DNA of 64,000 nucleotides from Paracoccus wurundjeri (GCF_030678915.1 NZ_JAUUTZ010000002.1:309445-373444); one strand, 5' to 3'; positions 27,969 through 38,530 are shown, counted from the stretch's first letter. Numbers and translations: made by a program. Notes: generated by a model not told the origin, from the letters alone.

Positions 27969-28596
27969 CGCCGCCCGCCTGCGGCTGGCGCAATATCTGT
28001 CGCCGGCTTTCCCGGTTGGCGGTTTTGCATGGTCGCAGGGATTGGAATGGGCGATGGATCGGGGAATCGTGACCCGCGCCACCTTGGCCCAATGGCTGGC
28101 CGATTGGCTGGATCACGGCTGCGGCTGGACCGATGCCGTACTGGTCGCCCTGTCGCTGCGCCCCGGTGCCGAATACCCGGTGCTGGACGATCTTGCCCGT
28201 GCCGCCTGCATGAGCGGGCAACGCCTGTCCGAAACGGCCGAGCAGGGCGCGGCCTTTGCCGGAAATGTCGCCACGATCACCGGGGAGCATCATCCCGCCG
28301 CTGCCCTGCCAGTGGCATTCGGGCGGGCCTGCGCGGGATTTCCGCTGCCCGCCGCCGAAATCATCGCGGCGTTCCTGCAAGCGCAGGCAACGACGTTGAT
28401 CTCTGCCGCGATACGTTTCATGCCGCTTGGCCCCATCGATGGGCAGGCGATGCTGTCCCGCCTTCAACCCGCGATCATCGCAATCGCCGAACGCGCCGCC
28501 ACGGCCAGCAAAGCCGAACTGACCAGCGCGACGTGGGGGGCCGATATCGCCGCCATGTCGCATGAAACCATGAGCACAAGGATATTCCGGTCATGA
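27949..28596 (+). CDS. ureF: Urease accessory protein UreF
   Basis: The 215-residue product has the family core [38 protein letters not shown], and a C-terminal [32 protein letters not shown]. The ATG at 27949 was preferred; the upstream in-frame codons overlap ureE in another frame. UreF activates the UreG GTPase step during nickel insertion. Its stop overlaps ureG by four bases. Confidence 0.95.
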   Translation: MRTITPDAARLRLAQYLSPAFPVGGFAWSQGLEWAMDRGIVTRATLAQWLADWLDHGCGWTDAVLVALSLRPGAEYPVLDDLARAACMSGQRLSETAEQGAAFAGNVATITGEHHPAAALPVAFGRACAGFPLPAAEIIAAFLQAQATTLISAAIRFMPLGPIDGQAMLSRLQPAIIAIAERAATASKAELTSATWGADIAAMSHETMSTRIFRS

Positions 28597-29225
28597 GCCA
28601 AAACGGCCCGCTTCGTGTCGGCATCGGCGGTCCCGTCGGCGCGGGCAAGACTACCCTGACCGAGCAAATCGCCCGGGCACTTGCCCCGCGCCTGTCGATG
28701 GCGGTCATCACCAATGATATCTACACGCGAGAGGATGCCGAGGCCCTGATGCGCGCGCAGGTGTTGCCGGGCGAACGGATCCGGGGTGTCGAAACCGGCG
28801 GCTGCCCGCATACCGCGATCCGCGAGGATGCCAGCATCAATCTTGCGGCGATCGCCGATCTGAACGCCGCCTTCCCCGATCTGGAACTGGTGCTGATCGA
28901 GTCGGGGGGCGATAACCTGGCGGCGACATTCTCGCCCGAGCTGGCGGATCTGACCATCTATGTCATCGATACTGCCGCCGGTCAGGACATTCCCCGCAAA
29001 CGCGGCCCCGGGCTGGCGCGCTCGGATCTGCTGGTGGTGAACAAGACCGATCTTGCGCCGCATGTGGGCGTCGATGCCGGGTTGCTGGAAACTGATGCCC
29101 GCCATGCCCGGGGATCGCGGCCGGTCGTGATGGCATCGTTGCGTGCCGGCAGGGGCGTCGATCCGATCGTCGATTTCCTGATCCGCGAAGGCGGGCTGCA
29201 ACCACGGCAATCACCTTCCCGCTAA
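28593..29225 (+). CDS. ureG: Urease accessory GTPase UreG
   Basis: The 210-residue product is a SIMIBI GTPase with P-loop [70 protein letters not shown], and [12 protein letters not shown]. UreG hydrolyses GTP to drive nickel transfer. It is the last gene of the urease operon; repeat copy 3 begins 24 bases after its stop. Confidence 0.97.
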   Translation: MSQNGPLRVGIGGPVGAGKTTLTEQIARALAPRLSMAVITNDIYTREDAEALMRAQVLPGERIRGVETGGCPHTAIREDASINLAAIADLNAAFPDLELVLIESGGDNLAATFSPELADLTIYVIDTAAGQDIPRKRGPGLARSDLLVVNKTDLAPHVGVDAGLLETDARHARGSRPVVMASLRAGRGVDPIVDFLIREGGLQPRQSPSR

Positions 29226-29248
29226 AGCATGCCGCAGCTGTCTCGCTT

Positions 29249-29392
29249 CCTCCCCTTCTTCTTTGTCCAAATACCTCGGGGGTCGCCGGCAGGTGCGCCA
29301 CTGGTTCGAGAACCAGCCGGCGGCGGGGCAGCGCCCCCGGCTATCGCGGGACGCAAATAACCAGCGTTTCCGATTGAGCGCGACAGGCTCTA
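29249..29392 (-). repeat. GC-rich 3'-end repeat, copy 3 (long form)
   Basis: This copy lies between the convergent ureG and AraC genes. On the minus strand it reads TAGAGCCTGTCGCG, GGAAACGCTGGTT, TTGCGTCCCGCG, the GGGGGCGCTGCCCC hairpin, a nested hairpin with perfect CTGGTTC/GAACCAG stem inside CGCCGG arms, then CGAGGTATTT and GAAGAAGGGGAGG. Its first three bases are the TAG stop of the AraC gene. Confidence 0.85.
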
Positions 29393-30355
29393 GGATGCGA
29401 TCCTGCGCCTGTGGTTTCCCGGCGAGACACCGATCACCCGTTTGAAGGCGCGGGTGAAAGCAGCCTGCGAGCCATAGCCCATCTTATGCGCCACGGCTGC
29501 CACCGAGCTGCCCTCTTGTTCCAGCCATTGCGCGGCAATCCGCATCCGCAGATCGGTGACATAACGCAGCGGACTTACACCCACGACCGTTACGAAGCGA
29601 TCCGAGAACACGGATCGCGAAGCGCCCATCAGGCCCGCCATTGTCGGAATATCCCAGTCGCGACCGGGATCCTTGTGCAGTTCGGCCAGTACCCGGGCAA
29701 GGCGGGGATCGCGCAACCCGGTAATCACGCCCGACAGGTTGTCACAGCCGCATTCCACCCATCCGCGAACGATCAATGCGGCGATGACATCCGCAAGCCG
29801 GGCAAGGATACCCGCCGAGCCGGGGCGGTCCTGTGCCATCTCGCTTTCCATTGCGGCAAGGATCGCATGCATCTCGGGCTGACGGTCAAGAAGCGCGCCG
29901 ACGGACATCGCATCGGGCATCAGGCCAACCAGAGGATGCATCGTGACCAGATCAAGCTCCATCGCGCCGGTCAGGACGATCGTGTCCCTCGTCCGGCAGG
30001 TGGCCGCGTCACAGGCTTTGACCTCGCAGAACGCCCGGCAGATCTGTTCCGGTTCGTAACTGCCGAAATCCCGCGCCGCCACCCGGGGGCCTGACAGCAA
30101 TTGATGTGGCTGAGCACGCGGGATCAGCACCGCATCTCCGGCCTGCATGAGTCGGGGCGCTGCATCGGGAAGAAGCAGCAGCGCCTCTCCCTGGCCGATG
30201 AAGTGAAACCGCGCCCCGTCATCGGCGCGGAAGTTGATCCCGAAAGGGGATGACAGGCGCAGACGCCAATAGCTTGCCCCGCGCAGGCGCATCCCAAGCA
30301 GTACCTCGCTGATGGCGTCAGGTTTATTTTGCGTATCGGTGTTTCGATCAAACAT
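29390..30355 (-). CDS. AraC family transcriptional regulator with cupin-type sensor domain
   Basis: The 321-residue product has an N-terminal AraC-binding cupin-like domain (ASYWRLRLSSPFGINFRADDGARFHFI and DAVLIPRAQPHQLLSGP) and a C-terminal pair of helix-turn-helices (DIPTMAGLMGASRSVFSDRF and SSVAAVAHKMGYGSQAAFTRAFKR). A CxxxxC-like Cys cluster (VKACDAATCRTR) lies between, possibly redox or metal sensing. A start further upstream would run through the divergent MFS gene, so 30355 was chosen. It probably controls that exporter. Confidence 0.88.
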   Translation of the reverse strand: MFDRNTDTQNKPDAISEVLLGMRLRGASYWRLRLSSPFGINFRADDGARFHFIGQGEALLLLPDAAPRLMQAGDAVLIPRAQPHQLLSGPRVAARDFGSYEPEQICRAFCEVKACDAATCRTRDTIVLTGAMELDLVTMHPLVGLMPDAMSVGALLDRQPEMHAILAAMESEMAQDRPGSAGILARLADVIAALIVRGWVECGCDNLSGVITGLRDPRLARVLAELHKDPGRDWDIPTMAGLMGASRSVFSDRFVTVVGVSPLRYVTDLRMRIAAQWLEQEGSSVAAVAHKMGYGSQAAFTRAFKRVIGVSPGNHRRRIAS

Positions 30356-30434
30356 GCCGGATAAACTGGCATGGATTGTCCGGATTTCCAAGCCAAATTC
30401 GATCCGGGGAATGTTCAGGACAAAGGGACAGAAT

Positions 30435-31643
30435 ATGGCTACGGATATATCGCTGATCGATGCGCCGGACCGGGCAACCGCCGAAAGGCCGCTGGCACAG
30501 GATCGCCCGGCCTGGGGTGCGGTCTTTTCAATGTCGCTGGGCGTGTTTGCGCTGGTGACCGCCGAATTTCTTCCTGCAAGCCTTTTGACGCCTTTGGCCG
30601 AGGGATTGCAGATCAGCAAGGGCGCGGCCGGACAGGCGGTCACGGCGACGGCACTGGTCGCCTTGATAACCAGCCTGTTCATCTCAGTCGCCACGCGCGG
30701 CCTCGATCGAAGATGGGTGCTGATGGGATTTTCGGTTCTGCTGGTGATCTCGAACCTGATCGTTGCCGGCGCGCCGGGTCTTGCCATGCTGCTGGTCGGG
30801 CGGATTCTGATGGGCATCGCCCTGGGCGGATTCTGGAGCTTGTCTGTCGCGACCGTCATGCGGCTGGTCCCCGAGCAGGCGATCCCGCGCGCGCTTGCGA
30901 TCATGTTCATGGGGGTTTCCGCGGCAACCGTGTTTGCGGTGCCTGTCGGCAGCTATCTGGGCGCGTTGATCGGCTGGCGCGGGGTGTTCGTCGCGGCGAC
31001 CGGGCTGGCGCTGCTGGCATTGCTTGTCCAGTATATCACCCTGCCGTCACTGCCCGCACGCGGCAACAACCGGCTGGGTGCATTGGTCCAGGTTCTTGGC
31101 CGCCCGGGGATCGGCATCGGCATGCTTGCGGTTCTTCTGGTTTTCGCGGGGCATTTCACCTTTTTCACCTATATTCGCCCGTTTCTGGAAAATGTCACTT
31201 CGGTCGGGATTGAAGGCGTGACCGTCATCCTGTTCGGATTCGGGCTGGCGAATTTCGCCGGAACCTATCTGGTCGCCTTCGTAATCGAGCGTTCCCTGCG
31301 TCTGGCGCTGCTGCTGATGCCGCTGGTCATGGCCGTTATCGCCCTGTTGCTGACAACGATCGGAGGGGTCGCGCTTCTGGACGCATCGCTGATCGCGCTT
31401 TGGGGACTGGTCTTTGCCGGCGTGCCGGTATCCTGGTCGACATGGATCACCCGCGCATTGCCCGATGAGGCCGAGGCCGGCGGCGGTCTTATCGTCGCCG
31501 CGATCAACTTCGCTATTGCCACAGGGGCCGGAATCGGCGGCGCATTGCTGGAATTCACAGGGCCCAGAGGCGTCTTTCTTGCAAGCGGCGTCATATTGGT
31601 CGTGGCGGTGGTCACCATCGCGGGTCGGGTCAGACCGGAATGA
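30435..31643 (+). CDS. MFS efflux transporter
   Basis: The 402-residue product has twelve membrane segments in the AraJ/YdhP-like sugar and drug efflux branch: FSMSLGVFALVTAEFLPASLLTPLAEGLQ at the start, LLVGRILMGIALGGFWSL, and FGFGLANFAGTYL. AAAGGGA precedes the ATG at 30435; an upstream start is not supported. It is divergent from an AraC regulator. Confidence 0.9.
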   Translation: MATDISLIDAPDRATAERPLAQDRPAWGAVFSMSLGVFALVTAEFLPASLLTPLAEGLQISKGAAGQAVTATALVALITSLFISVATRGLDRRWVLMGFSVLLVISNLIVAGAPGLAMLLVGRILMGIALGGFWSLSVATVMRLVPEQAIPRALAIMFMGVSAATVFAVPVGSYLGALIGWRGVFVAATGLALLALLVQYITLPSLPARGNNRLGALVQVLGRPGIGIGMLAVLLVFAGHFTFFTYIRPFLENVTSVGIEGVTVILFGFGLANFAGTYLVAFVIERSLRLALLLMPLVMAVIALLLTTIGGVALLDASLIALWGLVFAGVPVSWSTWITRALPDEAEAGGGLIVAAINFAIATGAGIGGALLEFTGPRGVFLASGVILVVAVVTIAGRVRPE

Positions 31644-31711
31644 CAATCGCGCGGGCCCGGCAGGGATCGGGCCTGCGCTTTCCGGCCGTGCCCGGAATGC
31701 GGGTGACGATA

Positions 31712-32136
31712 TCACCCCGCCGCTGGCGGTATTTCCGGGTTCCAGACGATTTCCCACAGATGCCCGTCAGGATCACGAAAATACCCGGCATAACCGCCAT
31801 AGAACGTGTCCTGCGGCGTCTTGATGATCTCTGCTCCTGCGCGTCTTGCGGTCTCCATCACCTCGTCGACCTCTTCGCGGCGCAGGACGTTATGCCCGAT
31901 GCTGACGGCCGTGGAACTGACGGGCTGTTTCGGCAGGCCGGTATCGTGGGAAATATCGTCCTGCGCCCAAAGCGCGAGTATCAATCCGCCCGACAATTCG
32001 AAAAAGACCACCGCGCCATGCTCGAACTCTGACCGATGATGCCCCTGGTCGGCAGGCCAAGACCGTCGCGATAGAAGATCAGCGATTGTTCAAGATCGGC
32101 AACGCCAAGCGTGAGAACGGAGATTACAGGTTTCAT
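31712..32136 (-). pseudogene. VOC (glyoxalase-like) family protein, single-base frameshift
   Basis: The N-terminal half (MKPVISVLTLGVADLEQSL, then FYRDGLGLPTRGIIGQ) and the C-terminal half (VVFFELSGGLILALWAQDD, GGYAGYFRDPDGHLWEIVW) are in different frames that meet at about 32028. One missing base restores the expected GIIGQ-EFEHGAVVFFEL junction and a 141-residue protein of normal length. The ATG at 32136 has AGGG eight bases upstream. VOC proteins are metal-binding glyoxalase, dioxygenase or resistance folds. The break is either a real mutation or a one-base sequence error. Confidence 0.85.
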
Positions 32137-32154
32137 GTCCATACCCTTTCTATC

Positions 32155-32177
32155 GGTGCCTGCAAGATGCAGGCACC
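32155..32177. promoter_or_regulatory. Perfect hairpin in the VOC gene leader
   Basis: GGTGCCTGCA and TGCAGGCACC form ten perfect base pairs around a three-base loop, 19 bases upstream of the VOC start. Outer CTATC/GATAG bases could extend the stem. It may be an RNA hairpin in the leader. Confidence 0.55.
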
Positions 32178-32248
32178 CTGATAGTCCTGGGCCGTCACCA
32201 AAGTAACGGAAGGACCCGCCACGCGGGGGCCGGGCCAACCTTCCCGAG

Positions 32249-32280
32249 CCTAACCTGTTTCGGACGTATAAAAGGTTAGG
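32249..32280. promoter_or_regulatory. Inverted repeat flanking a promoter-like AT block
   Basis: CCTAACC (32249-32255) and GGTTAGG (32274-32280) are seven-base arms around 18 bases that include CGTATAAAA. This resembles an operator of a TetR-like repressor over a promoter. No cognate regulator is adjacent. Confidence 0.4.
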
Positions 32281-32329
32281 TCGGCCGGTGCGAGGTGTCA
32301 ATCTTGCCCCGCATGGCACCCGTATGCCG

Positions 32330-33190
32330 TTACCAATCGCTGACAATCGCCGCCCCTATTCGTGCGATCTGTTCGTTCCGTTCATCCAGTGTGGCCTCTG
32401 TTTCGGTCATGTAGACCACGACGATACGTCCCGGCTGGCCATCCGGCCCCAATGCCGCCACGATCCCGCGCGCGCCGCGGGCACCCGCGCCGGATTTGTC
32501 GGCGATATACCAGCCCTGCGGCAGCGCCGCGCGGATCAGGGCATCGGCCACGCGATCATTCTCCATCCATGTCAGAAGCTGCTTGCGCGATTCCGGGGAA
32601 AGAGCGTCACCGAACAACAGCCGGTTCAGCGTTTCGGCCATCGCGCCCGGCGTGGTCGTGTCGCGCGGGTCGCCGGGCTCGGCGCTGTTCAGCTCGGTTT
32701 CCCAGCGATCCAGCCGGCTTGTGGCGTCCCCGATCGCGCGCAGGAAATCCGTCAGCCCCTGCGGGCCATCCACCGCCGCAAGCAGCAGGTTGCCGGCGGT
32801 GTTGTCGCTCATGGTGATCGCCGCCTCGCACAGCGCATCAAGCGTCATGCCAGTGCCGACATGTTTTTCGGTGACGGGAGAATATTCCACAAGCTGCGAA
32901 GCCTGATAACCGACGTGGCGATCAAGCCGATCCTCGCCCGCATCGACACGGGCAAGCACCGCAGCACAGACAAGAACCTTGAAGGTGCTAAGCATCGGGA
33001 AACGCTCATCGATGCGGTAGCCCTGAATGCGGCCCGAGGCCAGATCCAGAGACGCATAGCCGGCGCGGGCATCAAGTGCGGCCTCGGCCTGCCGGACAGC
33101 GGCAAGGGTCGCATCTTCGGCATCCCCGGCAGCGGCGGGGCCACCCGACAACGCCAGCATGGCAATCACGGCAAGGCGCATGAATTTCAT
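32330..33190 (-). CDS. bla: Class A beta-lactamase
   Basis: The 286-residue secreted protein has a signal sequence ending PAAAG and all class A motifs: S68-T-F-K71 (nucleophile), S128-D-N130, the omega-loop E164-TELN, and K232-S-G. It hydrolyses penicillins and possibly early cephalosporins in the periplasm; spectrum cannot be read from these motifs. Its ATG overlaps the ampC stop by four bases (ATGA), so it is the second gene of an AmpR-linked operon. Confidence 0.93.
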   Translation of the reverse strand: MKFMRLAVIAMLALSGGPAAAGDAEDATLAAVRQAEAALDARAGYASLDLASGRIQGYRIDERFPMLSTFKVLVCAAVLARVDAGEDRLDRHVGYQASQLVEYSPVTEKHVGTGMTLDALCEAAITMSDNTAGNLLLAAVDGPQGLTDFLRAIGDATSRLDRWETELNSAEPGDPRDTTTPGAMAETLNRLLFGDALSPESRKQLLTWMENDRVADALIRAALPQGWYIADKSGAGARGARGIVAALGPDGQPGRIVVVYMTETEATLDERNEQIARIGAAIVSDW

Positions 33191-34362
33191 TGCTTCATCT
33201 CCAATACGGATTCGATCAGCGTCAGCCCGGCATCCACGCGGGCAGGAAGCGGAACATTGCGGTTGGACAGGATCACAAGGCCAAGATCCTTGTCCGGGAT
33301 GAAGGCGACGTAACCGCCGAAGCCATTGGTCGATCCCGTCTTGCTGAACAGGACCTCTTGATCGGACGTCTCGGGTTCCGCAAGCCTTGTCGCGGGCTGG
33401 CTTTCGGTAACCATCTCGGGCGCATTTCCGGCAAGCAGCTGCTCACGCGGCACCGGCCAGGGATAGCGTTCCCAGATCATGGCCTGATCGAAATGCCGGG
33501 TCCGGGTCTGGGCCGCATGGGTTTTCGCCACCGAGTCCTGCAATTCCGGCGGGATCTTCACATCGCCCAGATTGATCTGCAGGAAGCGCAGCATGTCGCG
33601 CAGATTCGATTTGAGACCATAAGCCTCGGAATCCAGTACACCCGGATTCACCCGGACAGGGCTGTCATCCTTGCGCGAATAGCCAAAGGCATATTGCGGC
33701 ATCTGTGCCTGAGGCACATCGACATAAGTGTTTTCCAGGCCCATCGGATGCAGGATTTGATCCCGCAGAACCGTGGTATAGTCACCGCCAAAGGCTTCGG
33801 CGGAAGCGCGGCCCAGCAGGCCGATGCTGATATTCGAATAAGAGCGTTCACCCGCGCCGGGAACGGGTTGCCAGGTTTGAAGCCAGCGCATTAGGGCGCT
33901 GTCGTCCTGCGCCTCGTCCGGTACCTGCAAAGGCAGGCCGCCGGTCTGATGGGTGGCAAGATCCATCAGGGTCACAGCCCCAAGCGCGCTGTCCTTCAGA
34001 TCCGGCAGCCGAACCGAGGCCGGGTCCGAAAGCGACATATGCCCCTGTTGTTCCGCCAGCGCGGCAAGCGCCACGTTGAAGGTCTTGCTGATCGAGCCCA
34101 GTTCGAACAGCGTCTTGTCCGTGACCGGTTTATCTGCCGCACGGTCGGCCATGCCTGTGGTGTAAACGTAATCCCGGCCCTGCCATGTCAGACCGACGGC
34201 CAGTCCCGGAACGTCATATTCCGCAATGACGGGCGCAAATATCTCGGCGGCCGCCTTCTGGAACTCTGTTTCAGTCATTGCCGATACCGGCATCGCCGAT
34301 AGGGGCATTACAAAACCTGTTGCGAACAGGCCAAGGCCCGCGCATCCATAAATCATTCTCAT
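33187..34362 (-). CDS. ampC: Class C beta-lactamase AmpC
   Basis: The 391-residue product has a signal segment ([19 protein letters not shown]) and the class C motifs S90-ISK93, Y176-S-N178 and K342-T-G344 in [15 protein letters not shown]. It hydrolyses cephalosporins in the periplasm. The ATG at 34362 was preferred over 34440 because the signal starts there. It is divergent from ampR with 126 bases between, the classic arrangement for beta-lactam induction. Confidence 0.93.
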   Translation of the reverse strand: MRMIYGCAGLGLFATGFVMPLSAMPVSAMTETEFQKAAAEIFAPVIAEYDVPGLAVGLTWQGRDYVYTTGMADRAADKPVTDKTLFELGSISKTFNVALAALAEQQGHMSLSDPASVRLPDLKDSALGAVTLMDLATHQTGGLPLQVPDEAQDDSALMRWLQTWQPVPGAGERSYSNISIGLLGRASAEAFGGDYTTVLRDQILHPMGLENTYVDVPQAQMPQYAFGYSRKDDSPVRVNPGVLDSEAYGLKSNLRDMLRFLQINLGDVKIPPELQDSVAKTHAAQTRTRHFDQAMIWERYPWPVPREQLLAGNAPEMVTESQPATRLAEPETSDQEVLFSKTGSTNGFGGYVAFIPDKDLGLVILSNRNVPLPARVDAGLTLIESVLEMKQ

Positions 34363-34488
34363 CTTTTCGCTCTGCTCATTTGGACACGGCGATTGCTTCG
34401 CCGGCAAGGACAGGGTTACGGTGAAAACCTGCTGATGCACAAACGATCATATTTCACTTGAGCCATAAGATAATCTAATCTCGATACG

Positions 34489-35364
34489 ATGGATCGCCCG
34501 CAACTCCCCCTGAATGCCCTGCGCGCTTTCGAAGCCGCCTCGCGCCATCTTAACCTGACCCGCGCCGCCATCGAGCTTTGCGTAACCCAGGCGGCACTGA
34601 GCCATCAGATCCGGGGGCTGGAAGAGCGTCTGGGCGTCAGGCTGTTCCGTCGTGTTCCGCGGGGGCTTGTGCTGACCGAAGAGGGGATCATGCTGGCCCC
34701 GGTCCTGACCCGGAGTTTCGATGAGATGTCCGACACGCTGGACCGTTTCGCCGCAGGTCATTATCACGAGACGATCAATCTGGGCGTCGTCAACAGTTTC
34801 GCGACCGAATGGCTGATTCCGCGCATCGCGGATTTTCACCGGCTTCATCCCTCGATCGATCTGCGCATCCACACGAATAACAACCGCGTCGATCTGGCCG
34901 GAGAGGGACTTGATCTGGCGATCCGTTTCGGCGACGGAAGCTGGCATGGCGTCGCTGCAACCAGATTGATGAGCGGCGCGATGACGGCAGTCTGCAGTCC
35001 CGAACTGGCGACCCGGCTGCGCAGGGTCGAAGATTTGTTATCCGCGCCCCTGTTGCGATCCTATCGCGCCAGCGAATGGGAACGGTGGTTCAGCATGCAC
35101 GGCCTGCCCACGCCACAGTTGCGCGGGCCGGTCTTCGATACCTCTCTGGCCATCGCAGAGATGGCCGCGCGCGGGCATGGCGTCGGGTTTGTGCCGGTCG
35201 CGCTGTTCTCTGCCTGGGTCGAGACGGGCCGGCTGGTGCGGCCATTCGAGGCCCAGCTTGCGGCAGGGGATTATTGGCTGACACGTCTGCATGCCAATCC
35301 TGACACGGCGGGGCAGGCCGCTTTCGCGGATTGGATCGTCGCCACCGCATCAGGGTCGAAGTAA
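34489..35364 (+). CDS. ampR: LysR-type regulator AmpR
   Basis: The 291-residue product begins PLNALRAFEAASRHLNLTRAA and continues VTQAALSHQIRGLEERLGVRLF, closely following Citrobacter and Enterobacter AmpR, with later matches at HIDLRIHTNNNRVDLAGEGLDLAIR-type sequence, LLRSYRASEWERW and YWLTRL. AmpR senses muropeptides from wall recycling and switches ampC on. It is divergent from ampC-bla. Confidence 0.92.
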   Translation: MDRPQLPLNALRAFEAASRHLNLTRAAIELCVTQAALSHQIRGLEERLGVRLFRRVPRGLVLTEEGIMLAPVLTRSFDEMSDTLDRFAAGHYHETINLGVVNSFATEWLIPRIADFHRLHPSIDLRIHTNNNRVDLAGEGLDLAIRFGDGSWHGVAATRLMSGAMTAVCSPELATRLRRVEDLLSAPLLRSYRASEWERWFSMHGLPTPQLRGPVFDTSLAIAEMAARGHGVGFVPVALFSAWVETGRLVRPFEAQLAAGDYWLTRLHANPDTAGQAAFADWIVATASGSK

Positions 35365-35427
35365 GGCGTTTTGCCGCTGCCGGTCGCTGTGGTTCACGAT
35401 GCAGGGCGCAATCGCCCATCCGCCGGA

Positions 35428-35877
35428 TCACACCGACGGGCTGCTGCGGGGCGGGGGCGTTTTCGTCGGGGCAGGGCTGTTCCGCCCGCCGGGTTGCGCA
35501 AGATCGCCAAGGATCGGGCAATCGGGCCGCTGATCGCCCGCGCAGGCATCGGCCAGCGTCGCCAGCGTGGTCATCATGCCCTCCATTTCAGCGATCCGGC
35601 TTCGCAATTCCTCGATATGCTGAAGAGCGATGCGTTTCACATCGCCGCTTTGGCGGTCGCGGTCGCGCCAAAGGCTCAGCAGTTCCTCTATCTCGGAGAC
35701 CGAGAAGCCAAGATCCCGCGCACGGCGGATAAAGCACAGCGTGTGGACATCGGTATCCGAGTAATCGCGGTAACCCGATGCCGTCCTGTCGGCCGCAGGG
35801 ATAAGGCCGATCTGTTCGTAATAACGGATCATCTTCGCCGAAATACCCGAGGCTTTGGCTGCTATTCCGATATTCAT
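35428..35877 (-). CDS. cueR: Cu(I)-responsive MerR-family regulator CueR
   Basis: The 149-residue product has the MerR winged helix ([26 protein letters not shown]), the dimer coiled coil and a metal loop [12 protein letters not shown] with two Cys seven residues apart, the CueR spacing for monovalent copper. The C-terminus is Pro/Ser-rich and about 15 residues longer than E. coli CueR. Its start overlaps the copA stop by four bases, so it is the second gene of copA-cueR. Confidence 0.93.
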   Translation of the reverse strand: MNIGIAAKASGISAKMIRYYEQIGLIPAADRTASGYRDYSDTDVHTLCFIRRARDLGFSVSEIEELLSLWRDRDRQSGDVKRIALQHIEELRSRIAEMEGMMTTLATLADACAGDQRPDCPILGDLAQPGGRNSPAPTKTPPPRSSPSV

Positions 35878-38402
35878 GCGTGGCTCCTCTGGTTAAGTGG
35901 CACGGCAGGCATTTCGGTGGCGGGCGGAGTTGCGTCGGTGCTTATCGGTGGCATGAAACGGCGCAACCGCAGGGCATTGCCAAGCACGAATACCGACGAA
36001 AGCGCCATTGCCCCCGCTGCAAAGACGGGCGACAGGAGCATTCCGTAAAACGGGTAAAGCACACCCGCCGCAACCGGGATCAGGGCCGCATTATAGGCGA
36101 AAGCCCAGAACAGGTTCTGGCGGATATTTCCGATCGTCGCCTTGGACAGCGCAATTGCGTTCGGCACGCCCTGCAAGCTGCCCGACATCAGCACCACATC
36201 CGCCGCCTCGATGGCGATATCGGTGCCGGTGCCGATGGCAAGCCCGATATCCGCCTGAGCCAGCGCGGGCGCGTCGTTGATGCCATCGCCAACGAAGGCA
36301 AGCGTGCCATGCGCGTCTTTCAGACGCCGCACGGCATCGACCTTGCCATCCGGCAGCACCTCGGCCACGACCTCGTCGATCCCAAGATGCCGCGCGATGG
36401 CCTGCGCGGTCCGCGCGTTGTCGCCGGTGATCATCGCGACTTTCAGGCCCAGATCATGCAGCGCCCGGATCGCTTGCGGAGTGGTTTCCTTGACCGGATC
36501 CGACACCGCGACGATGGCGGCAAGTTTTCCGTCGATGGCGGCGTAAAGCGGCGATTTGCCTTCGGTCGCAAGCCGTTCGGCGGTGGCGGCAAAGGGCAGC
36601 ACATCCAGTCCCAATTGGGTCATGTAGCGATCGGCCCCGATCTCGACCCGCTGACCACCCGCGACGGCCGTCACGCCAAAGCCGGTAACGGACTGGAATT
36701 CCGCGACCTGCGGCAATTCCGTGCCCTCGGCCCTGGCGGCATCCACGATGGCCTGCGCGATCGGATGTTCAGATTTCGCCTCTGTGGCGGCGATCAGCCC
36801 CAGAACCGTTGCCCGGTCAAAGCCTTCGGCCAGTTCCAGATCCGTCAGTGATGGTTTGCCCTCGGTCAGGGTGCCGGTCTTGTCCAGCGCGACGACCTGC
36901 GCATCACGAAGAAGCTGCAACGCTTCGCCCTTGCGGAACAATACGCCCAGCTCCGCCCCGCGCCCGGTTCCGACCATGATCGAGGTGGGCGTCGCCAGAC
37001 CCATGGCGCATGGGCAGGCGATGATCAGCACGGCAACGGCGTTCACCAGCGCGAAGGTCAGGGCCGGCGACGGGCCAAAGAAAAGCCATCCGGCGAATGT
37101 CAGCACCGCGATCCCCATGACGACCGGCACGAACCACATCGTCACCCGGTCCACCGCCGCTTGTATCGGCAATTTGGAGGCCTGCGCCTGTTCCACCATC
37201 CGGATAATCTGCGACAGAACCGTATTGCCGCCGACTGCGGTTGCGCGGAACGCCAAGGCGCCCTTCTGGTTGACCGTGCCGCCGACCAATTCGCTGTCGG
37301 GTTTCTTGGCAACCGGAAGCGGTTCGCCCGTGATCATGGATTCATCGACATAGCTTTCGCCTTCGATGACCCGGCCATCGACCGGGATCCGTTCTCCGGG
37401 ACGCAGTTCGATCACATCGCCCGAGACGACCAGATCGATGGGAACCTCTTCCACCCGCCCGTCGCGGCGGACCCGCGCCGATTTTGCCTGAAGCCCGACA
37501 AGGCGTTTGATCGCCTGAGAGGTGCGGCCTTTGGCGCGTGCTTCCAGCAAGCGGCCAAGCAGGATCAGGGTGACGATGACGGCGGCGGCCTCGTAATAGA
37601 CATTGACCGTGCCGGCAGGCAGAAGACCCGGCGCGAATGTTGCCGCAAGCGAATATCCGTAAGCCGCAAGCGTTCCGACCGCGACCAGTGAATTCATGTC
37701 CGGCGCCAGCCGGGCAAGCGCCGGAAGCCCCTTTCTGTAGAACCGGAGTCCCGGCCCGAACAGGATAAGCGTGGTCAGGGCGAACTGGATATACCAGCTT
37801 GCCTGCATCCCGATCGTTGCCGCAATCAGACGATGGATGCCGGGAACAAGATGCGCCCCCATCTCCAGCACGAAGACCGGTAATGTCAGGGCCAATGCCA
37901 GTGTGAAATCTCGTTTGAGTTCCCGTTGTTCGGTCTCTTTCCGCTCTTCCGCGCCGGTATCGCCGCCGGTCTGCGGGCCAGACAGGGTGGCGTCATAGCC
38001 AACCTTCCGAATGGCAGCGATCAGGCTGTCCGGAGCGGCGGCCCCCTCTACAGTGGCGCGTTCGGTGGCAAGGTTCACGGCAGCGCGCGTCACCCCCGGC
38101 ACGGCGGTCAGGGCGCGCTCCACCCGTCCCACGCAGGAAGCGCAGCTCATGCCCTGAACCGACAGTTCAACCGGCGCAGCGGGCACGGCATAACCCGCTT
38201 TCTCGATGGCCTGCACAAGCATTGGACGGTCTACCCCGTTTCCGGCGGCGATATCCGCGCGTTCGGTGGCAAGGTTGACGATGGCGGAATCGACTCCGGG
38301 AACGGATTTCAACGCCTTTTCGACACGACCGACGCAGGAGGCGCAGGACATGCCCTCAATCGGAATGCTGAAGGTTTCGGTCTTTTTCGGGGAAGCGGGC
38401 AT
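35874..38402 (-). CDS. copA: Copper-exporting P1B-type ATPase CopA
   Basis: The 842-residue product has two N-terminal heavy-metal domains, each with [12 protein letters not shown] (near residues 18 and 86), eight membrane helices, the CPC transport motif in [13 protein letters not shown], the phosphorylation DKTGTLTEG, the SEHPIAQAI motif and the hinge [12 protein letters not shown]. It pumps Cu(I) out of the cytoplasm. A CueR operator lies about 40-70 bases upstream. Confidence 0.97.
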   Translation of the reverse strand: MPASPKKTETFSIPIEGMSCASCVGRVEKALKSVPGVDSAIVNLATERADIAAGNGVDRPMLVQAIEKAGYAVPAAPVELSVQGMSCASCVGRVERALTAVPGVTRAAVNLATERATVEGAAAPDSLIAAIRKVGYDATLSGPQTGGDTGAEERKETEQRELKRDFTLALALTLPVFVLEMGAHLVPGIHRLIAATIGMQASWYIQFALTTLILFGPGLRFYRKGLPALARLAPDMNSLVAVGTLAAYGYSLAATFAPGLLPAGTVNVYYEAAAVIVTLILLGRLLEARAKGRTSQAIKRLVGLQAKSARVRRDGRVEEVPIDLVVSGDVIELRPGERIPVDGRVIEGESYVDESMITGEPLPVAKKPDSELVGGTVNQKGALAFRATAVGGNTVLSQIIRMVEQAQASKLPIQAAVDRVTMWFVPVVMGIAVLTFAGWLFFGPSPALTFALVNAVAVLIIACPCAMGLATPTSIMVGTGRGAELGVLFRKGEALQLLRDAQVVALDKTGTLTEGKPSLTDLELAEGFDRATVLGLIAATEAKSEHPIAQAIVDAARAEGTELPQVAEFQSVTGFGVTAVAGGQRVEIGADRYMTQLGLDVLPFAATAERLATEGKSPLYAAIDGKLAAIVAVSDPVKETTPQAIRALHDLGLKVAMITGDNARTAQAIARHLGIDEVVAEVLPDGKVDAVRRLKDAHGTLAFVGDGINDAPALAQADIGLAIGTGTDIAIEAADVVLMSGSLQGVPNAIALSKATIGNIRQNLFWAFAYNAALIPVAAGVLYPFYGMLLSPVFAAGAMALSSVFVLGNALRLRRFMPPISTDATPPATEMPAVPLNQRSHA

Positions 38403-38439
38403 CGCTGACTCCTTTGCATCAGAACCAAGGTCAGCAAGA

Positions 38440-38470
38440 CATATAATGGTTCCAACGATGGGAAGGTCAA
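38440..38470 (-). promoter_or_regulatory. CueR-regulated promoter of copA-cueR
   Basis: On the minus strand TTGACC (38470-38465) is followed by ACCTTCC-N7-GGAACCA (38467-38447) and a TTATAT or TATATG -10 after 18-19 bases. The long spacer and ACCTTCC half-site are hallmarks of CueR/MerR promoters, where activator twisting realigns the promoter. Confidence 0.8.
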
Positions 38471-38530
38471 GGGCAGGATTCAGGAAAATTACCCACGATT
38501 CTGTCGCGCCATGCCGGTATCGCGGATGCG

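Noticed and set aside
30356..30910. Upstream extension of the AraC gene to an ATG at 30910
   Set aside because: It would run through the divergent MFS gene and adds no AraC-like sequence.
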